Origin: Poriferisodalis sp026713105
Lineage (GTDB): Bacteria > Actinomycetota > Acidimicrobiia > Acidimicrobiales > Poriferisodalaceae
Reading direction: 5' to 3'
Assembly (NCBI GenBank): GCA_965115995.1
Contig: OZ220472.1
Coordinates: 310,001 to 374,000 of the forward strand
Length of the DNA: 64,000 bases
A model generated the notes under the pieces. The model ran no database searches and had not been told where the DNA came from. It worked only from the letters and a program-made list of their open reading frames with translations. Shown here in pieces: positions 35,907 through 45,562 of this stretch. Numbering within the stretch: the stretch's first letter is position 1; each line of letters begins with the position of its first letter. Both the position numbers and the translations under genes were made by a program.

Positions 35907-37418
35907 ATGGCCCAGTCACCGCCCCCCGCAAAGGGCCGATTTCCCTCTCTGGACAGCAAGTTCACGACGGATGGGATGACCTTCGACGACGTGCTGTTGG
36001 TGCCCGACGCGTCCGACGTGCTGCCCGACGCGGTCAACACATTGACGCGATTCACGCGCGGCATCACGCTCGCCGTTCCCTTGGTGAGTGCAGCCATGGA
36101 CACGGTCACCGAAGCGCGGCTCGCCATCGCGATGGCTCGCCACGGCGGCATCGGCGTGATCCACCGCAACCTGTCGGTTGCCGATCAGGCCGCTGAGGTC
36201 GACAGGGTGAAGCGCTCCGAGTCGGGGATGATCAACGAGCCCTTCACGCTGGGCCCCGACAACCTGGCCTCAGAAGCTGAAGATCTCATGGCTCGCTTCA
36301 AGATCAGCGGTGTGCCCATCACCGATCCGGCGGGCCGGCTCGTCGGCATCCTCACCAACCGCGACCTGCGCTTCGAGACCGACTGGAACCGGCCGATCCA
36401 CGAGGTGATGACGTCGGAGAGGCTGGTCACCGCGCAGGCGCCGATCACGCTCGACGAGGCGCAGGTCATCTTGGCGCGACACCGCATCGAGAAGCTGCCG
36501 ATCGTGGACGACGAATTCCGGCTGGTGGGCCTCATCACGGTGAAAGACATCCAGAAGCGCATCCAGTTCCCGAACGCCTCCAAGGACTCCCAGGGTCGGC
36601 TGCTCGTCGCCGCCGCAGTCGGCACCGGCCCCGACACGATGGAGCGGGCCGCGGCGCTGGTCGAGCGCGACGTCGATGCCATCGTGGTCGACACCGCACA
36701 TGGTCACAGCCGCGACGTCATCGAGACTGTCTCGAAGATCAAGGCCAATCACACCGCTGAGGTGATCGCGGGCAACGTGGCCACCGCGGATGCGGCTCGT
36801 GTGCTCATCGAGGCCGGCGCTGATGCGATCAAGGTCGGGATCGGTCCCGGCTCGATCTGCACGACCCGTGTAGTGGCCGGCGTCGGGGTACCGCAGATCT
36901 CGGCGGTATTCGACTGCGCAGCCGAGGCTGCAGCGGCCGGCGTGCCGGTGATCGCCGACGGCGGGATGCAGTTCTCCGGCGATCTGGCCAAGGCCATCGC
37001 TGCGGGGGCGCACAGTGCCATGGTGGGCAGCCTGCTGGCGGGCACCGATGAGTCGCCCGGCGAGGTGGTGCTGTACCAAGGCGAGCGCTTCAAGGAGTAC
37101 CGCGGCATGGGCTCGGTCGGTGCCATGAAAGGTCGCAGCTACTCCAAGGACCGCTACTTCCAAGACGGGCGCGAAGTCGAAGAGCTGGTGCCGGAAGGAA
37201 TCGAAGGCCGGGTCGCCTACAAGGGCCCGCTGGCAGGAGTGCTGCACCAGCTAGTCGGCGGGCTGCGCCAGGCGATGGGCTACTGCGGCGCTTCGAGCAT
37301 CGACGACATGCGGCTGCGCACCAGATTCGTACGCGTGACCGCGGCGGCCCTGCGCGAGAGCCACCCCCACGACATCATGATCACCAAGGAGGCGCCCAAC
37401 TATCGGGCGCCGACCTGA
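35907..37418 (+). CDS. guaB: Inosine-5'-monophosphate dehydrogenase
   Basis: A 503-residue enzyme that oxidises IMP to XMP in guanine nucleotide synthesis. The barrel begins TFDDVLLVPDAS. Two CBS domains lie at about 100-220, and the catalytic cysteine is in GPGSICTTR near residue 318. The flap/mononucleotide region is GAMKGRSYSKDRYFQ. Length is standard. The last codons lie in the first copy of a 37-bp tandem repeat that continues past the stop. Divergent from gpgS. Confidence 0.97.
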   Translation: MAQSPPPAKGRFPSLDSKFTTDGMTFDDVLLVPDASDVLPDAVNTLTRFTRGITLAVPLVSAAMDTVTEARLAIAMARHGGIGVIHRNLSVADQAAEVDRVKRSESGMINEPFTLGPDNLASEAEDLMARFKISGVPITDPAGRLVGILTNRDLRFETDWNRPIHEVMTSERLVTAQAPITLDEAQVILARHRIEKLPIVDDEFRLVGLITVKDIQKRIQFPNASKDSQGRLLVAAAVGTGPDTMERAAALVERDVDAIVVDTAHGHSRDVIETVSKIKANHTAEVIAGNVATADAARVLIEAGADAIKVGIGPGSICTTRVVAGVGVPQISAVFDCAAEAAAAGVPVIADGGMQFSGDLAKAIAAGAHSAMVGSLLAGTDESPGEVVLYQGERFKEYRGMGSVGAMKGRSYSKDRYFQDGREVEELVPEGIEGRVAYKGPLAGVLHQLVGGLRQAMGYCGASSIDDMRLRTRFVRVTAAALRESHPHDIMITKEAPNYRAPT

Positions 37419-37490
37419 TGAGCATCGGGCGCCCAACTATCGGGCGCCGACCTGATGAGCATCGGGCGCCCAACTATCGGGCGCCGACCT
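37391..37490. repeat. Triplicated 37-bp unit with hairpin, between convergent genes
   Basis: Three copies of a 26-base core (37391-37416, 37428-37453, 37465-37490) are separated by identical 11-base spacers. Each core has a GGCGCCC stem, AACTATC loop and GGGCGCC stem. The first copy encodes the guaB C-terminus including its stop, and the third reaches the stop of the convergent helicase. Three hairpins without T-tracts could slow polymerase from both sides. Confidence 0.8.
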
Positions 37491-39627
37491 AACTCGCTGC
37501 TAACTGTTCGAGCCGTTCCCATTCGTCGATGAGGCTGCTGTCTGTGTTGCGCACGAGCTCGCCAAGCCAGCGGGTCAGTTCCACGATGTCGTCGGTGCGC
37601 CGGTGCTCGGGCACGTTGCGGACGAGCGCTTTGTAGGCGTCGCTGAGGTAGCGCAGCAGCACACCCTCGGAGCCCTTGATGCCGTAGTGGTTGACGTACT
37701 CGCGGAACGTCATCGCCCGCTCATGCAGGTCACGCGCCACCGATTTTGGGCGGACGGTCTCGTTGCGCAGCCAGGGGTGGTGCGTTGACCAGGCGTTGAA
37801 GCTGTCATACAGCCAGTCGCGCAGCGGCTTGGGCCATTCGACTTCTTCGAGGCGCTCCATGCGCTCGTCGTATTCGACACCCTCGGCCTTCATCTCGGCC
37901 AGCAGGTCGGTGCGCAGCAGGTCCCGCTGGCGCTCCAGCACCACGGTGGGATTCTCCAGCGTGGCTTCCAGCACGCTCAGCACGTCGAGTGGGTACGTGG
38001 GCTCCTCAGCGTCGAGAAACTCGATGGCGTCGAGCGCGAACGGCGACAGCGGCCGGGTCAGATCGAACTCGAGTTGCAGGTCGACGTTGACCCGCACGAG
38101 CCGGTCGAGCTCATCGGGCTCGTCGAGTCGTTCCACCACCTGGGTCTCGGCCAGCGACCGGTAGATGGCGATGGCCCGCCGGATGTGGGTGCGGTTGGCC
38201 GCACGGGTCTCGTGATTGTCCGTCAGCAGTCTGCGCAGGGCGGCGCAGCCGTCGCCGGGGCGGTCAAGCACGTTCATCAGCATTGAGTGCGAAACGTCGA
38301 ACTGAGAGCGAAGCGGTTCTGGCTGGCCGGTCGCGAGCCGCTCGAAGGTGTCGGCGTTCCAGGGCGCATAACCGCGCTTGGGCGGCGAGGGCCGGCGCAC
38401 CTTGCGCAGCTTCGCGGCGTCGTCGCCGAACTTCTCCCGGGCCTTCTCCAACGCCATCGCATATTCGATTTCGTGCTCGGGGGCCTGGCACCACACGAAG
38501 CCGTCGCTGTCGAAGCCCCGGCGTCCCGCCCGGCCGGCGATCTGCTGGAAGTCGCGTACCGACAGCACTCGAGTGTCGCGGCCGTCGTACTTGCAGAGCT
38601 GGGTGAACACCACCGTGCGGATGGGTACGTTCACTCCGACGCCGAGCGTGTCGGTGCCGCAGATCAGCTTGAGCAGGCCTGCTCCTGCCAGCCGTTCGAC
38701 GAGCAGCCGGTACTTGGGCAGCATCCCGGCGTGGTGCACGCCGATGCCGGCCTTGACGAACCGTTGGATGTCACGGCCAAACGGCGAGTCGAACCGGAAG
38801 TCGACAATTTCGGCTGCTACTTGCGCCTTCTCCTCTTTGGAGAGGACGTTCAGGCTGGTGAACGCCTGCGCACGCTCGGTTGCGGCCTTCTGGGTGAAGT
38901 GGACGATGTAGGCGGGAACCCGCCGCAGCTCCAGGAGTTCTTCGAGTGACTGGTGCAGCGTGGTCTCGCGGTAGGTGAAGGTGAGCGGCACGGGTCGTTC
39001 GGCGCCTGTCACCGTGGCGACCTCGCGGCCGGTGCGGCGGCGCAGGTCCTCGGCGAAGCGCTGGGTGGGTCCAAGCGTGGCACTCATCAGGACCATCTGG
39101 GTGCGGGTCAGCTCCAGCAGCGGCACCTGCCAGGCCCAGCCGCGGTCGCGGTCGGCATAGAAGTGGAACTCGTCGATGACGACGCTGTCGACTGGGGCGT
39201 CGGCACCGTTGCGCAGCGCCAGGTTTGCCAGGATCTCCTGCGTGCAGCAGACGACCGGAGCGTCGGGGTTGACGGCGCCGTCGCCGGTGACCATGCCGAC
39301 GTTGGATGCACCCAGTTCGGTGCAGAGCGCAAAGAACTTCTCCGATACGAGCGCCTTGACCGGTGCCGTGTAGTAGCTGCGCTGGCCACGGGCCACCGCC
39401 TCGAAGTGAGCTGCGAGGCCGACCAGCGACTTGCCCGAGCCCGTCGGCGTGGTGATGATGACGTGGTTGCCGCCAAAGATCTCGAGGATCGCATCTTCCT
39501 GGGCGGGATACAGCTCCAAGCCGATCTCGGCGGTGTAGGCCAGGAACCCGTCGAGCAGCGAGTCGGCTTCGGGCTCGCGGGGCAGGAACGGCGCCAACCG
39601 CCCCGCCTCCGGTGCCTCGCCCGCCAT
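37489..39627 (-). CDS. DEAD/DEAH-box helicase with DUF3516 domain
   Basis: A 712-residue superfamily 2 helicase of the Ski2-like type common in actinobacteria. It has YPAQEDAILEI, TTPTGSGKSLVG, DEFH in VVIDEFHFYADRD, MSATLG, and QIAGRAGRRGFDS. The C-terminal 300 residues fit the DUF3516 helical region with EVEWPKPLRDWLYDS. Members are thought to act in RNA or DNA metabolism, with no firm substrate. Start ATG at 39627 gives a normal length. Confidence 0.93.
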   Translation of the reverse strand: MAGEAPEAGRLAPFLPREPEADSLLDGFLAYTAEIGLELYPAQEDAILEIFGGNHVIITTPTGSGKSLVGLAAHFEAVARGQRSYYTAPVKALVSEKFFALCTELGASNVGMVTGDGAVNPDAPVVCCTQEILANLALRNGADAPVDSVVIDEFHFYADRDRGWAWQVPLLELTRTQMVLMSATLGPTQRFAEDLRRRTGREVATVTGAERPVPLTFTYRETTLHQSLEELLELRRVPAYIVHFTQKAATERAQAFTSLNVLSKEEKAQVAAEIVDFRFDSPFGRDIQRFVKAGIGVHHAGMLPKYRLLVERLAGAGLLKLICGTDTLGVGVNVPIRTVVFTQLCKYDGRDTRVLSVRDFQQIAGRAGRRGFDSDGFVWCQAPEHEIEYAMALEKAREKFGDDAAKLRKVRRPSPPKRGYAPWNADTFERLATGQPEPLRSQFDVSHSMLMNVLDRPGDGCAALRRLLTDNHETRAANRTHIRRAIAIYRSLAETQVVERLDEPDELDRLVRVNVDLQLEFDLTRPLSPFALDAIEFLDAEEPTYPLDVLSVLEATLENPTVVLERQRDLLRTDLLAEMKAEGVEYDERMERLEEVEWPKPLRDWLYDSFNAWSTHHPWLRNETVRPKSVARDLHERAMTFREYVNHYGIKGSEGVLLRYLSDAYKALVRNVPEHRRTDDIVELTRWLGELVRNTDSSLIDEWERLEQLAAS

Positions 39628-39688
39628 CGCTACCGGAGGCTAGGTGCGGGGTCGAGACATCGGCGTTCTCGAGCGGTGCAAACCGATG

Positions 39689-40672
39689 TCAGGCGCTGCG
39701 GCCTGGCCAGGCTTCGGGGTTGAGCATGTTGGGCGGCTGGCTTCCCCCTAGCGCTGCCATCACCTCGTCTACAGCGTGGGTGAAGATGCGGGTGCGACCG
39801 GCGACGGTTGCCGAAGCGACGTGTGGGGTGACCACCACGTCTTGGCGGCCCATCAGCGGGTGATCGGGCGGCAGCGGCTCGGGCTCGCTGACATCGAGCG
39901 CAGCGCCGCGCACATGTCCTGAATCCAGAGCGGCCACCAGCGCGTCCTGATCGACGAGGCCGCCGCGGGAGGTGTTCACGAAGTACACGCCCTCGCGCAT
40001 CGCCGCCAGCAGCTCCGCATCGACTAGATGCCGGGTCGCTTCGCTCAGCGGTGCGTGCACCGACACGACATGGGCCTCGGCGACCGCCTCGGCGGGCGTG
40101 GCGGCTCGCTGGGCTCCTAGCTCGACAAAGCGCTCGTCAGCGGCGTAGGGGTCGTAGGCCACGAGATTCATGCCGACGGCCGACATCACTCGTGCCACGT
40201 AGCCCCCGATGCGCCCGAGCCCGAGCAACGCGAGCGTCGAGCCGTCCAGTTCGAGGTGTCCGTGGCGGGCCCAGTAGTTGCCTTCGCCGGCTTCGTGACG
40301 GTCGACGGATTCGCGCACGCCCTTGGTCGCGGCGAAGATCAGCGCTATGGCGTGCTCGGCGGTGGAGATCGTCGGGCCGTCGGGCGTGTTGCACGCTGCG
40401 ATGCCGAAAGCGGTGGCGTCGTCGAGGTCCAGGTTGTCGTAGCCGATGCCAGCGCGAGCGATCACGCGCAGGTTCGGTGCGCGTTCATAGACGGTGCGGT
40501 CATAGCGGATCGCAGCGCCGACGATCGCGCCCTCTGCTAGGTCGATGCCTTCCAGCGGGTCGTCGCCGCGCACGTCGAGAATCTCTGCTCGGCCGTCGAG
40601 CAATTCTCGTTGCAGCCTGCCGGCGGGCCGGTCGAACCACACGATCGGCAGTTCTGCCGGTTGATCTTTCAT
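39689..40672 (-). CDS. D-isomer-specific 2-hydroxyacid dehydrogenase
   Basis: A 327-residue NAD-dependent dehydrogenase of the phosphoglycerate dehydrogenase family. Key features are the Rossmann motif LGLGRIGGYVARVM, the NTSRGGLVDQDALV segment, and the catalytic histidine in VVTPHVAS. It has no ACT domain, so SerA is less likely than a glyoxylate, hydroxypyruvate or other 2-ketoacid reductase. A link to the glycerate-based solute genes a few kb away is possible but unproven. Confidence 0.9.
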   Translation of the reverse strand: MKDQPAELPIVWFDRPAGRLQRELLDGRAEILDVRGDDPLEGIDLAEGAIVGAAIRYDRTVYERAPNLRVIARAGIGYDNLDLDDATAFGIAACNTPDGPTISTAEHAIALIFAATKGVRESVDRHEAGEGNYWARHGHLELDGSTLALLGLGRIGGYVARVMSAVGMNLVAYDPYAADERFVELGAQRAATPAEAVAEAHVVSVHAPLSEATRHLVDAELLAAMREGVYFVNTSRGGLVDQDALVAALDSGHVRGAALDVSEPEPLPPDHPLMGRQDVVVTPHVASATVAGRTRIFTHAVDEVMAALGGSQPPNMLNPEAWPGRSA

Positions 40673-40789
40673 GGCGTCAGTATTGCGCCGCTAGCGGAAC
40701 GTCATCGGGTCCGAACGCCCCGGCATCGACTCCGGCCGGCTCGCTACCTTGGACCTGATTGATTCAGGTGCCTCCGATGGTGCCGGTCG

Positions 40790-42124
40790 GTGAGCGAGGC
40801 GACTTCCATGCACGTTGACGAAGCGGTCATTCACGACACCGAGCGCTATGCCGCCGAGGGCTATCCGTGGGCCGAGTGGGATCTGCTGCGCGAAGAGGCG
40901 CCGGTGTACTGGTACGTGCGCGACAACATCGTCCCGTTTTGGGCCATCACCCGTTATGAGGACGTGAAGTGGGTATCGGGCCAGAACAAGACGTTCATCA
41001 ACGGCGGAGGCCGCCTGCGGCTGGCTGACGCGGACCGGGATGCTCGCTTCTGGACGAAGTACCGCCAGCGCGCCATCGAGATCGGCTGGGACCCCGACGA
41101 ACCGCCGGACTTCATCTTCAAGGACCGGCCCGACCATTGGGACCTGCGCCGGCTGGTGGTGCCGGAGTTCACGCCGAAGGCGATGCGCTCCCGGTCCGAG
41201 TCACTGGAGCTGCATGCCCAGCGCTTCGCAGATGAGTTCATTGCGAAGGTCACCGAGACCGGGACCGCCGACGTGGTGGAGGACCTGGCGGTGAAGCTGC
41301 CGCTGGCAGCCATCTGCGAGATGGTCGGCGTGTCGGCAGACGACTGGGAACAGGTGCACGCCTGGACCTCGGTGCTGTTCGACGATCCCGATCTGGAGCG
41401 GTTCTGCCGGCCCGGCGAGCCCCGTGACGAGATGCGTGCGCGCATGATCCGCGAGTTCGACACGTGGATCGGCGAGCTGATCGCCCGGCGTCGACCCGAC
41501 GGGACCGAGGGCCGGGATCTGGTGAGCATCCTGCTTCGGTCCGAGATCGAATCGGGGCCGCTGACGCCCCAGCAGCTCGTCGGCTACCTGCGGTTGATGA
41601 TCGCCGCCGGCAATGAGACCACTCGCAATGCCGCGAGCGGTGGGGTCATCGCGCTGTTGGAGCACCGTGACCAGCTCGACGTGCTCAACGAGCGCATCGA
41701 CGACCCCGATGCCGTTGAGACCGCGGTCGAAGAGATCCTGCGCTGGACATCTCCGGTCATCCAGTTCGCTCGCACCTGCACCAAAGACACCGAGCTTCGG
41801 GGTCACACGATCAAGGCTGGGGAGCACGTGGGGGTGTGGTACCCGTCGGCCAACCGCGACGAGCGCCAATTTCCCGAGCCGTATCGCTTCGACATTCAAC
41901 GCGAGCCCAACGGCCACCTCGCCTTCGGCCACGGCGCCCACTTCTGCCTCGGCGTGCATTTGGCCCGCTGGGAGCTGCGTGCGTTCTTCCGGGTAGTGGC
42001 ACCACTGCTGGAGGGCCTGCAGCTCAGCGGTGCCCAGTCGCGCATCGGCCACCTGCACGTCGGCCCCATCAAGCACCAAATGGTCACCCCGCGAGCAGAT
42101 GATCTCGGGAATTCGAAACCGTGA
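40790..42124 (+). CDS. Cytochrome P450
   Basis: A 444-residue P450 with AGNETTRNA in the I-helix, the ExxR in EEILRWTSP, and the haem-binding FGHGAHFCLGVHLARWE with cysteine near residue 386. It resembles soluble actinobacterial P450s that oxidise steroids, lipids or xenobiotics. The GTG at 40790 is used, and an ATG six codons later is an alternative. Its last 79 coding bases before the tail recur at 46163-46241, where a 4.2 kb island ends. The present C-terminus may therefore have been supplied or rebuilt by that insertion. Confidence 0.93.
   Translation: MSEATSMHVDEAVIHDTERYAAEGYPWAEWDLLREEAPVYWYVRDNIVPFWAITRYEDVKWVSGQNKTFINGGGRLRLADADRDARFWTKYRQRAIEIGWDPDEPPDFIFKDRPDHWDLRRLVVPEFTPKAMRSRSESLELHAQRFADEFIAKVTETGTADVVEDLAVKLPLAAICEMVGVSADDWEQVHAWTSVLFDDPDLERFCRPGEPRDEMRARMIREFDTWIGELIARRRPDGTEGRDLVSILLRSEIESGPLTPQQLVGYLRLMIAAGNETTRNAASGGVIALLEHRDQLDVLNERIDDPDAVETAVEEILRWTSPVIQFARTCTKDTELRGHTIKAGEHVGVWYPSANRDERQFPEPYRFDIQREPNGHLAFGHGAHFCLGVHLARWELRAFFRVVAPLLEGLQLSGAQSRIGHLHVGPIKHQMVTPRADDLGNSKP
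42005..42083 (+). repeat. Left 79-bp direct repeat of the island (P450 3' end)
   Basis: This segment matches 46163-46241 over 79 bases with four mismatches. It encodes LLEGLQLSGAQSRIGH and HVGPIKHQM near the P450 C-terminus. It bounds the helicase and toxin-antitoxin genes on the left. Confidence 0.85.
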
Positions 42125-42131
42125 CTGATCG

Positions 42132-44981
42132 GTGATGCGCTCAGACTGGCGCGCAAGAGACCCTGCGTCGTTGCGCGCTGAGTTGGCGGCGGAGTGCGCC
42201 GAGTTGTTCAGCTCCTCAAGCCGCGCGCGGTGGGTGACGCACTCCGAGTTTGACGATTTGCGCAAGCAGCTCTCGAAGGTGGGGCGAGGGTTCTGGAAGC
42301 TTCTGCACCCGTTCCAAGCGCTTCGGTTGTGCCGGTTTCGCAAACAGATAAACGAGCGGCGCCGAAAGGAGTTGAATGACACCTATCTGCGATATCGCAG
42401 TGCAGATCCGGAGTTGGTCGGCTTGAACGTTGAACAGCGTAAGGCTGTGCTGGTCCAAGAAGACCGGACGCTGGTAATCGCTGGTGCCGGCACTGGCAAG
42501 ACGCACATGATGGTGGCCAAGGCGCATGACACGGTGCGCGCAGGGATTTCGCGGCCAGAAGAAATTGCGTTCGTGACGTTCACGCGCTCCGCCGCCGACG
42601 AGCTTCGGCTGCGGTGCAGTGAAATCGACGGCATCGAGATCGGGACGATTCACCACCTCGCTCGCGAGGTCATCGTTCGCGCGGAGGGAAAGCGGCCAAG
42701 GCTGTCGCCGTTGGCCGACAAGAGGAACAAGATCGACCGGCTCAACTACATCGAGCGATGGCTTGTGGAGGCAGTGCAAGAGGACCCGAGCCTGCTCGTC
42801 GACCTCCACACCAGACGCGCGGCACTCGAACGCTGCCGGTCGCCTGCTGTCACGGTGCCGCCCTTCGTGGCCGTTCCACCGGATCGCGTGCGCGTCAGGT
42901 CTTGGGGTGAGGCACAGATTGCCTTGACGCTTTACCTTGCGAGGATTAACTACCGGTATGAGCAAGAGTTCCCAGTTCCTGCTGAGTACCGGTCACAAGC
43001 GGGTGCGTGCTACTCGCCGGACTTCTATCTGCCGGATGATCCTGAGACCGAGCCTGTATCGGCCGACAGCGGCATCTGGTTCGAGCACTTTGCGCACGAC
43101 CGTCGACACCGACTTCCGCCCGAGTGGTCGAACGAAGACCGACAGCGATACGAAACGAACCGAGAATGGAAGGAGCGCCTACACAGCAGCCTCCGGACGC
43201 GGTTCGCTGTTACCGAATACGGTGACATCGAGCGATGTCGCGCAGAAGGCAAGTCGTTTCCTGCCCAGGTGCTTCACCGAATCGGCGCGCTCGGCCTGTC
43301 GTCTGCGACGCTTCCGGCGCCGTCGGAGGTGCAGGAACTCATCGACACCTTCAAGGCAGATGATGCCGAATCCCGTCACATGCGGGTAACCCACGAGATC
43401 GATGATTGGATTCGGACATTCCGTCAACAGGCGGCTAGCGCGCAGACGACTTCAGCTGGAACACAGTTCCGACAAGAACGGGATCTAGTGGAGGAGGCAA
43501 ACGCCCTTCGCCGCCTCGCGTTCCCAGTGATGAAGCGCTATGTGGCTCACCTGGAGGGTACGAGCACGGTGGATCACGAGGGAACCATTCTGCATGCTCT
43601 GCAGTACGTCAGTGACGGAACAGTGCTTTCCCCTTGGCATGTGCTGCTGATCGACGAGTATCAGGATGTCAACCCTGCTCAGGCCGCCTTTGTGCATGCG
43701 TTGTGGCGGTCAGCCGCACCGAAACGGCCGCGTCTGACGGCCGTCGGAGATGATTGGCAAGCCATCTTCTCCTTCCAAGGTGGTGACGTTGCGCTGATCA
43801 GAGGATTCCGCGATCCCGCGAGCAGCACCGATCCGTTCCACGAGCGCGTGGAACTCAAACAGACCTACCGGTTCGGCATGCCCTTGGCGCGGTCGACCAG
43901 GCATTTTGCGACACGCGACCCAAATTCCATCGACCGCGAGGTCGTAGGCCTCGCGGCCTTGAAGCCCTCCCGCAAGTGGCCGAGCAGCATTGTCCTTGCA
44001 GCGGCGAGTTTGACGGAGCGCGGCAGGGCGAAGTTCGGCCACGCGGGAGACACTCGCACGTGTTCAGTGATTGCGGCTCTCTCACGGATTGCCGAACAGA
44101 CGGAGAATCAGGTGCCGGTACCGAGTGTCCTGGTCCTCGGCCGGAAGAACACAGACATCGGCGACGCTAGCGCCGGTGCCGGCAGACTCGCTCACGCGAG
44201 CATCCGGTCGGAGTGCAAGAAGTGGCGATTGTCACTCGAGTTCTCGACGGTTCACAAGGCGAAGGGCCGCGAAGCGGATTACGTCATCGTTATCGATTCC
44301 GGTCCACCCAAAGCGGCCGAGTCGGGTGACGACAAGGCCCTCGAACGAGCGCTCAGACCGCTCCGTTACGGAGGCCGGAATGACTCCGAAGAACGCCGCA
44401 TCTGGTATGTGGCGCTGACTCGCGCCCGTCACAAGGTGTACGTCATCAATGTCGCGGGGGATGGAGTGCTCAGCCCATATTTTGACGAACTGAGGCGAAA
44501 TGAGGGTGCGGCATACGATGTCAGCAGCCATGAACTGGCCGAGTACCTGAACTCTCCGGTGCCTCTCGTGCCCTGTCCGAAGTGTGCTCGACAAGGCGAG
44601 AGTTCGTCAGTACTGGTGTTGCGCGCGGGCGATCATGGGCCATTTGTTGGTTGCACCAGCTTCGCGGCCGGTGATGAGCACCATTGCCGACACAAGGAAC
44701 GACCATGCGCGAACTGCGGCGCCGGTGTGATGGTGCGCGTTTCCAACGAATCGGCAAGATGCGCTTCGATAGCGTGCGGCCATCGCACACCACTGTGCGG
44801 GTGCCCAGTGCCCAAGCCGATGGTCATTCGTCACAACAAGAAGACCGGTGAGCCATTCTGGGGTTGCCAGAGCTACGGCACACAAGGCGCTTGCAGGAAG
44901 ACGAGGTCTCGCCACGAGCCGTCGAGTGTCGGGTCCCGTAGTACAAGGCACAGCGCGCGGGGATTCCGTGCAAGGCGTTGA
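42132..44981 (+). CDS. UvrD-like helicase with nuclease-like insert and C-terminal zinc fingers
   Basis: A 949-residue superfamily 1 helicase. Walker A AGAGTGKT is near residue 117, then TFTRSAADEL, a GTIHHLA motif, DEYQDVNPAQ near 510, GDDWQAIFSFQGGD, LKQTYRFG, VHKAKGREADYV and YVALTRARHKVYV. Inserted at about 256-380 is a segment with SWGEAQIALTLYL, PDFYLP, an IWFEHF and a later Lys, like a PD-(D/E)xK or DUF559-type nuclease. After about residue 815 come three cysteine clusters (CPKC, CANC, CGCP) like topoisomerase zinc ribbons. It lies inside the repeat-bounded island, so a defence or element-maintenance role is inferred. It is visibly less GC-rich than neighbours. Confidence 0.9.
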   Translation: MMRSDWRARDPASLRAELAAECAELFSSSSRARWVTHSEFDDLRKQLSKVGRGFWKLLHPFQALRLCRFRKQINERRRKELNDTYLRYRSADPELVGLNVEQRKAVLVQEDRTLVIAGAGTGKTHMMVAKAHDTVRAGISRPEEIAFVTFTRSAADELRLRCSEIDGIEIGTIHHLAREVIVRAEGKRPRLSPLADKRNKIDRLNYIERWLVEAVQEDPSLLVDLHTRRAALERCRSPAVTVPPFVAVPPDRVRVRSWGEAQIALTLYLARINYRYEQEFPVPAEYRSQAGACYSPDFYLPDDPETEPVSADSGIWFEHFAHDRRHRLPPEWSNEDRQRYETNREWKERLHSSLRTRFAVTEYGDIERCRAEGKSFPAQVLHRIGALGLSSATLPAPSEVQELIDTFKADDAESRHMRVTHEIDDWIRTFRQQAASAQTTSAGTQFRQERDLVEEANALRRLAFPVMKRYVAHLEGTSTVDHEGTILHALQYVSDGTVLSPWHVLLIDEYQDVNPAQAAFVHALWRSAAPKRPRLTAVGDDWQAIFSFQGGDVALIRGFRDPASSTDPFHERVELKQTYRFGMPLARSTRHFATRDPNSIDREVVGLAALKPSRKWPSSIVLAAASLTERGRAKFGHAGDTRTCSVIAALSRIAEQTENQVPVPSVLVLGRKNTDIGDASAGAGRLAHASIRSECKKWRLSLEFSTVHKAKGREADYVIVIDSGPPKAAESGDDKALERALRPLRYGGRNDSEERRIWYVALTRARHKVYVINVAGDGVLSPYFDELRRNEGAAYDVSSHELAEYLNSPVPLVPCPKCARQGESSSVLVLRAGDHGPFVGCTSFAAGDEHHCRHKERPCANCGAGVMVRVSNESARCASIACGHRTPLCGCPVPKPMVIRHNKKTGEPFWGCQSYGTQGACRKTRSRHEPSSVGSRSTRHSARGFRARR

Positions 44982-45088
44982 TTGGGCCTACTTTGACGGG
45001 CGCTTTTCGATTTTTTCGATTTCTGCTAGTCTGCAGTCGCCAACGATGCAACTGGCCACACATGGCCGGACGAAGGAGGTGCATCGCC

Positions 45089-45553
45089 ATGGCTGCTGTT
45101 GCGTTGGAGCACACTTTTCGCCCGCCCAAGACTCCATCGCCGGAGTTCGCCGCGACGGCTAAACGGCTTCTCGACAAGCGCTCGGCCACTTTGGTAGGGC
45201 CCGAAGGCGAAAGTGTCGTTCTGCCTGCGGAGGTCTTCGAGGTGCTGCGGGGCGTGGTCGACGCCATGTCGCAGGGGCAGGCCGTCGTAGTCGCTCCTGT
45301 GCACCAGCGCCTCACGACTCAAGAAGCCGCCGACCTTCTCGGCATGAGTCGGCCTACCTTCGTCAAACTGCTTGACGCCGGCGAGATTCCCTACGATCGG
45401 CCCCGGCGACATCGTCGTGTTCGACTGGATGACCTCTTGGCATATTCCGAGCGTCGATCCGTGGAGTCTCGGACTGCCCTAGACCACATGGTCGAGATTG
45501 CGCAAGAGGCCGGCATGTACGAACGGACGGCAACGCCCGCATCCACTCGTTGA
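45089..45553 (+). CDS. Excisionase-type HTH antitoxin
   Basis: A 154-residue protein with an N-terminal extension and a helix-turn-helix of the excisionase/MerR-like kind: LTTQEAADLLGMSRPTFVKLL followed by RRHRRVRLDDLLAY. The gene ends 9 bp before a PIN-domain toxin gene. That pairing is common for HTH antitoxins, which usually repress their own promoter. ATG 45089 has GGAGGT at good spacing, and the frame upstream lies in an A/T-rich promoter-like stretch (44995-45040) and is ignored. It could otherwise be an element excisionase. Confidence 0.88.
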   Translation: MAAVALEHTFRPPKTPSPEFAATAKRLLDKRSATLVGPEGESVVLPAEVFEVLRGVVDAMSQGQAVVVAPVHQRLTTQEAADLLGMSRPTFVKLLDAGEIPYDRPRRHRRVRLDDLLAYSERRSVESRTALDHMVEIAQEAGMYERTATPASTR

Positions 45554-45562
45554 GCAACTGCC

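Noticed and set aside
37391..37490. Possible CRISPR array (three evenly spaced repeats)
   Set aside because: The spacers are identical, the first repeat is coding sequence of guaB, and no cas gene is near. It is a tandem duplication.
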